Source of the DNA: Azohydromonas lata NBRC 102462
GTDB lineage: Bacteria > Pseudomonadota > Gammaproteobacteria > Burkholderiales > Burkholderiaceae_C
Assembly: GCA_945878385.1 (NCBI GenBank)
Contig: CAMCTE010000163.1
Coordinates: 1 to 6,160 of the forward strand
Length of the DNA stretch: 6,160 nt
Reading direction: 5' to 3'
Shown here: positions 5,386-6,160 of the stretch, piece by piece
How positions within the stretch are numbered: the stretch's first letter is position 1
Layout: every line of letters starts with the position of its first letter
Notes under the pieces: model-generated
Told to the model about the DNA's origin: nothing
Seen by the model: only the letters and a program-made list of their open reading frames with translations
Databases searched by the model: none
Translations under genes and position numbers: made by a program

Positions 5386-6110
5386 GCGCACGAGTTTTTG
5401 CGTTCGACCAATTCACTGATTTGCACGATCAGGCTAAGGCTTCGCCACGTTTGCGGCAGCACCTGAATATCCATGCCAGCCATGAAGCGCCGTTCCAAAG
5501 GCTGTTCATCGCCTTTGGTCTGGAAAGCTATGTTCGGCCCCATCGGCATCACTTGATGCCCAAGGACGAAACCTTGGTGGCTGTGCAAGGTCTGTTGGGT
5601 GTGCTGGTGTTTGACGACGCGGGTCAGGTTGTTCAGCAATTTAAACTCGGCACACAGAGCCACGCAGGTTCAGACGTCGGCCCCGTGGTGGACATGCCCG
5701 CTGGAACTTGGCATACGGTGCTGGCCTTGACACCCGATGCGGTTCTGCTGGAAGGCAAGGCTGGGCCGTTTGACCCGCAGGGGCCGCGTGAGTTCGCTGA
5801 CTGGGCGCCGGAGGAGGGGGCGGATGAGGCGCTGGTGATCTTGCGGGAGTGGCGAGAATTGTTCGCTGGAGAATTTAGAAGCCCAAAGATTGCTGCTCCG
5901 ATCAGTTTCACTCCGCAGGCTCTCAAGCGATGGGAGTCCATCCCCGGAGAGATCCGCCAGCGCTTGCTGCGCGATGTTTGGTGTGGGGACTGCGGAACCA
6001 GTGTCACCATCACCCACTTTACCGGCCGTATCGAGCGCGGCGACTTGATCCTGACTGGCCAATGCGGGCAATGCCAGGGCGAAGTGGCCAGGGTGATTGA
6101 GGGTGAGTGA
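5382..6110 (+). CDS. WbuC-type cupin metalloprotein fused to a C-terminal zinc ribbon
   Basis: A 242-residue soluble protein in two parts. Residues about 10-155 match the WbuC cupin family: RQHLNIHASHEAPFQRLFIA, then RPHRHH (H54, H56), E63 and later MPAGTWHTV (H111), a set that forms the expected cupin metal site, followed by GPFDP and WAPEEG. WbuC is encoded in O-antigen gene clusters of enteric bacteria; its reaction is not established. Residues about 168-242 form an extra domain with WCGDCGTSV (C201, C204) and GQCGQC (C228, C231), a four-cysteine zinc ribbon ending in EVARVIE. Ordinary WbuC proteins are, to my knowledge, about 140-160 residues and lack this part. ATG 5382 has AGGAG at 5366-5370 and overlaps the vanZ stop. 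No frameshift separates the two domains, so the fusion is real in this sequence. Confidence 0.88.
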   Translation: MSARVFAFDQFTDLHDQAKASPRLRQHLNIHASHEAPFQRLFIAFGLESYVRPHRHHLMPKDETLVAVQGLLGVLVFDDAGQVVQQFKLGTQSHAGSDVGPVVDMPAGTWHTVLALTPDAVLLEGKAGPFDPQGPREFADWAPEEGADEALVILREWRELFAGEFRSPKIAAPISFTPQALKRWESIPGEIRQRLLRDVWCGDCGTSVTITHFTGRIERGDLILTGQCGQCQGEVARVIEGE

Positions 6111-6153
6111 AGGAACGCCGCAGAACTACTGCGCTGTGGCGTTCCTTGCTCAC
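6103..6153 (+). terminator. Strong hairpin after the cupin gene, probable terminator
   Basis: AAGGAACGCC (6110-6119) and GGCGTTCCTT (6138-6147) are perfect 10-bp reverse complements. Outside them GTGAG (6103-6107) pairs with CTCAC (6149-6153), and inside them CGCAG (6119-6123) can pair with CTGCG (6129-6133) around a 5-nt loop. The structure takes in the stop codon of the cupin gene. Only a short T-run follows (CTTTAT at the window edge), so it may be an intrinsic terminator with a weak tail or a 3'-end stabilising hairpin. Confidence 0.6.
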
Positions 6154-6160
6154 GCTTTAT

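Noticed and set aside
4896..5663. 255-codon minus-strand frame across vanZ and the cupin start
   Set aside because: It is antisense to two recognised genes that overlap by ATGA and has no domain of its own.

Overview
The window looks like a chromosomal segment from a betaproteobacterium, most likely Burkholderiales and perhaps Comamonadaceae. This is inferred from the high GC content, the codon choice and the character of the proteins, with no database search. Its theme is cell-surface polysaccharide synthesis and its control.

Layout. Positions 2-466 (+) hold the C-terminal part of GalE (UDP-glucose 4-epimerase), cut by the window edge. It is followed by a very regular 7-bp tandem repeat (498-579) and a perfect 8-bp hairpin (586-608), then a full-length membrane-bound WbpM/CapD-type nucleotide-sugar 4,6-dehydratase (609-2648, +). 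A small protein of unknown function (2669-2974, +) ends this rightward unit. Facing it is a leftward unit, in transcription order: an XRE-family helix-turn-helix regulator (4950-4645), a TPR-like protein overlapping it by 8 nt (4652-3585), and an RfaH-type NusG paralogue (3496-2999). A 54-bp divergent region (4951-5004) holds an 18-bp near-perfect palindrome and an ops-like motif. Rightward from it run a VanZ-like membrane protein (5005-5385) and, overlapping by ATGA, a WbuC-type cupin fused to a C-terminal zinc ribbon (5382-6110). A strong hairpin starting at the last stop codon closes the window.

How the parts may work together. GalE and the WbpM-type dehydratase supply nucleotide sugars for O-antigen, capsule or exopolysaccharide. 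RfaH-type factors are known antiterminators of such long operons, and WbuC-type cupins are often found in O-antigen clusters. The most unusual structure is the galE-wbpM junction. A heptamer array that is open in all three forward frames leads into a hairpin that covers the likely ribosome-binding site of the dehydratase. Any one-unit slip would move the upstream reading frame to a stop lying at the dehydratase start codon. This is compatible with translational coupling or tuning by repeat number, which is an inference and not a demonstrated function.
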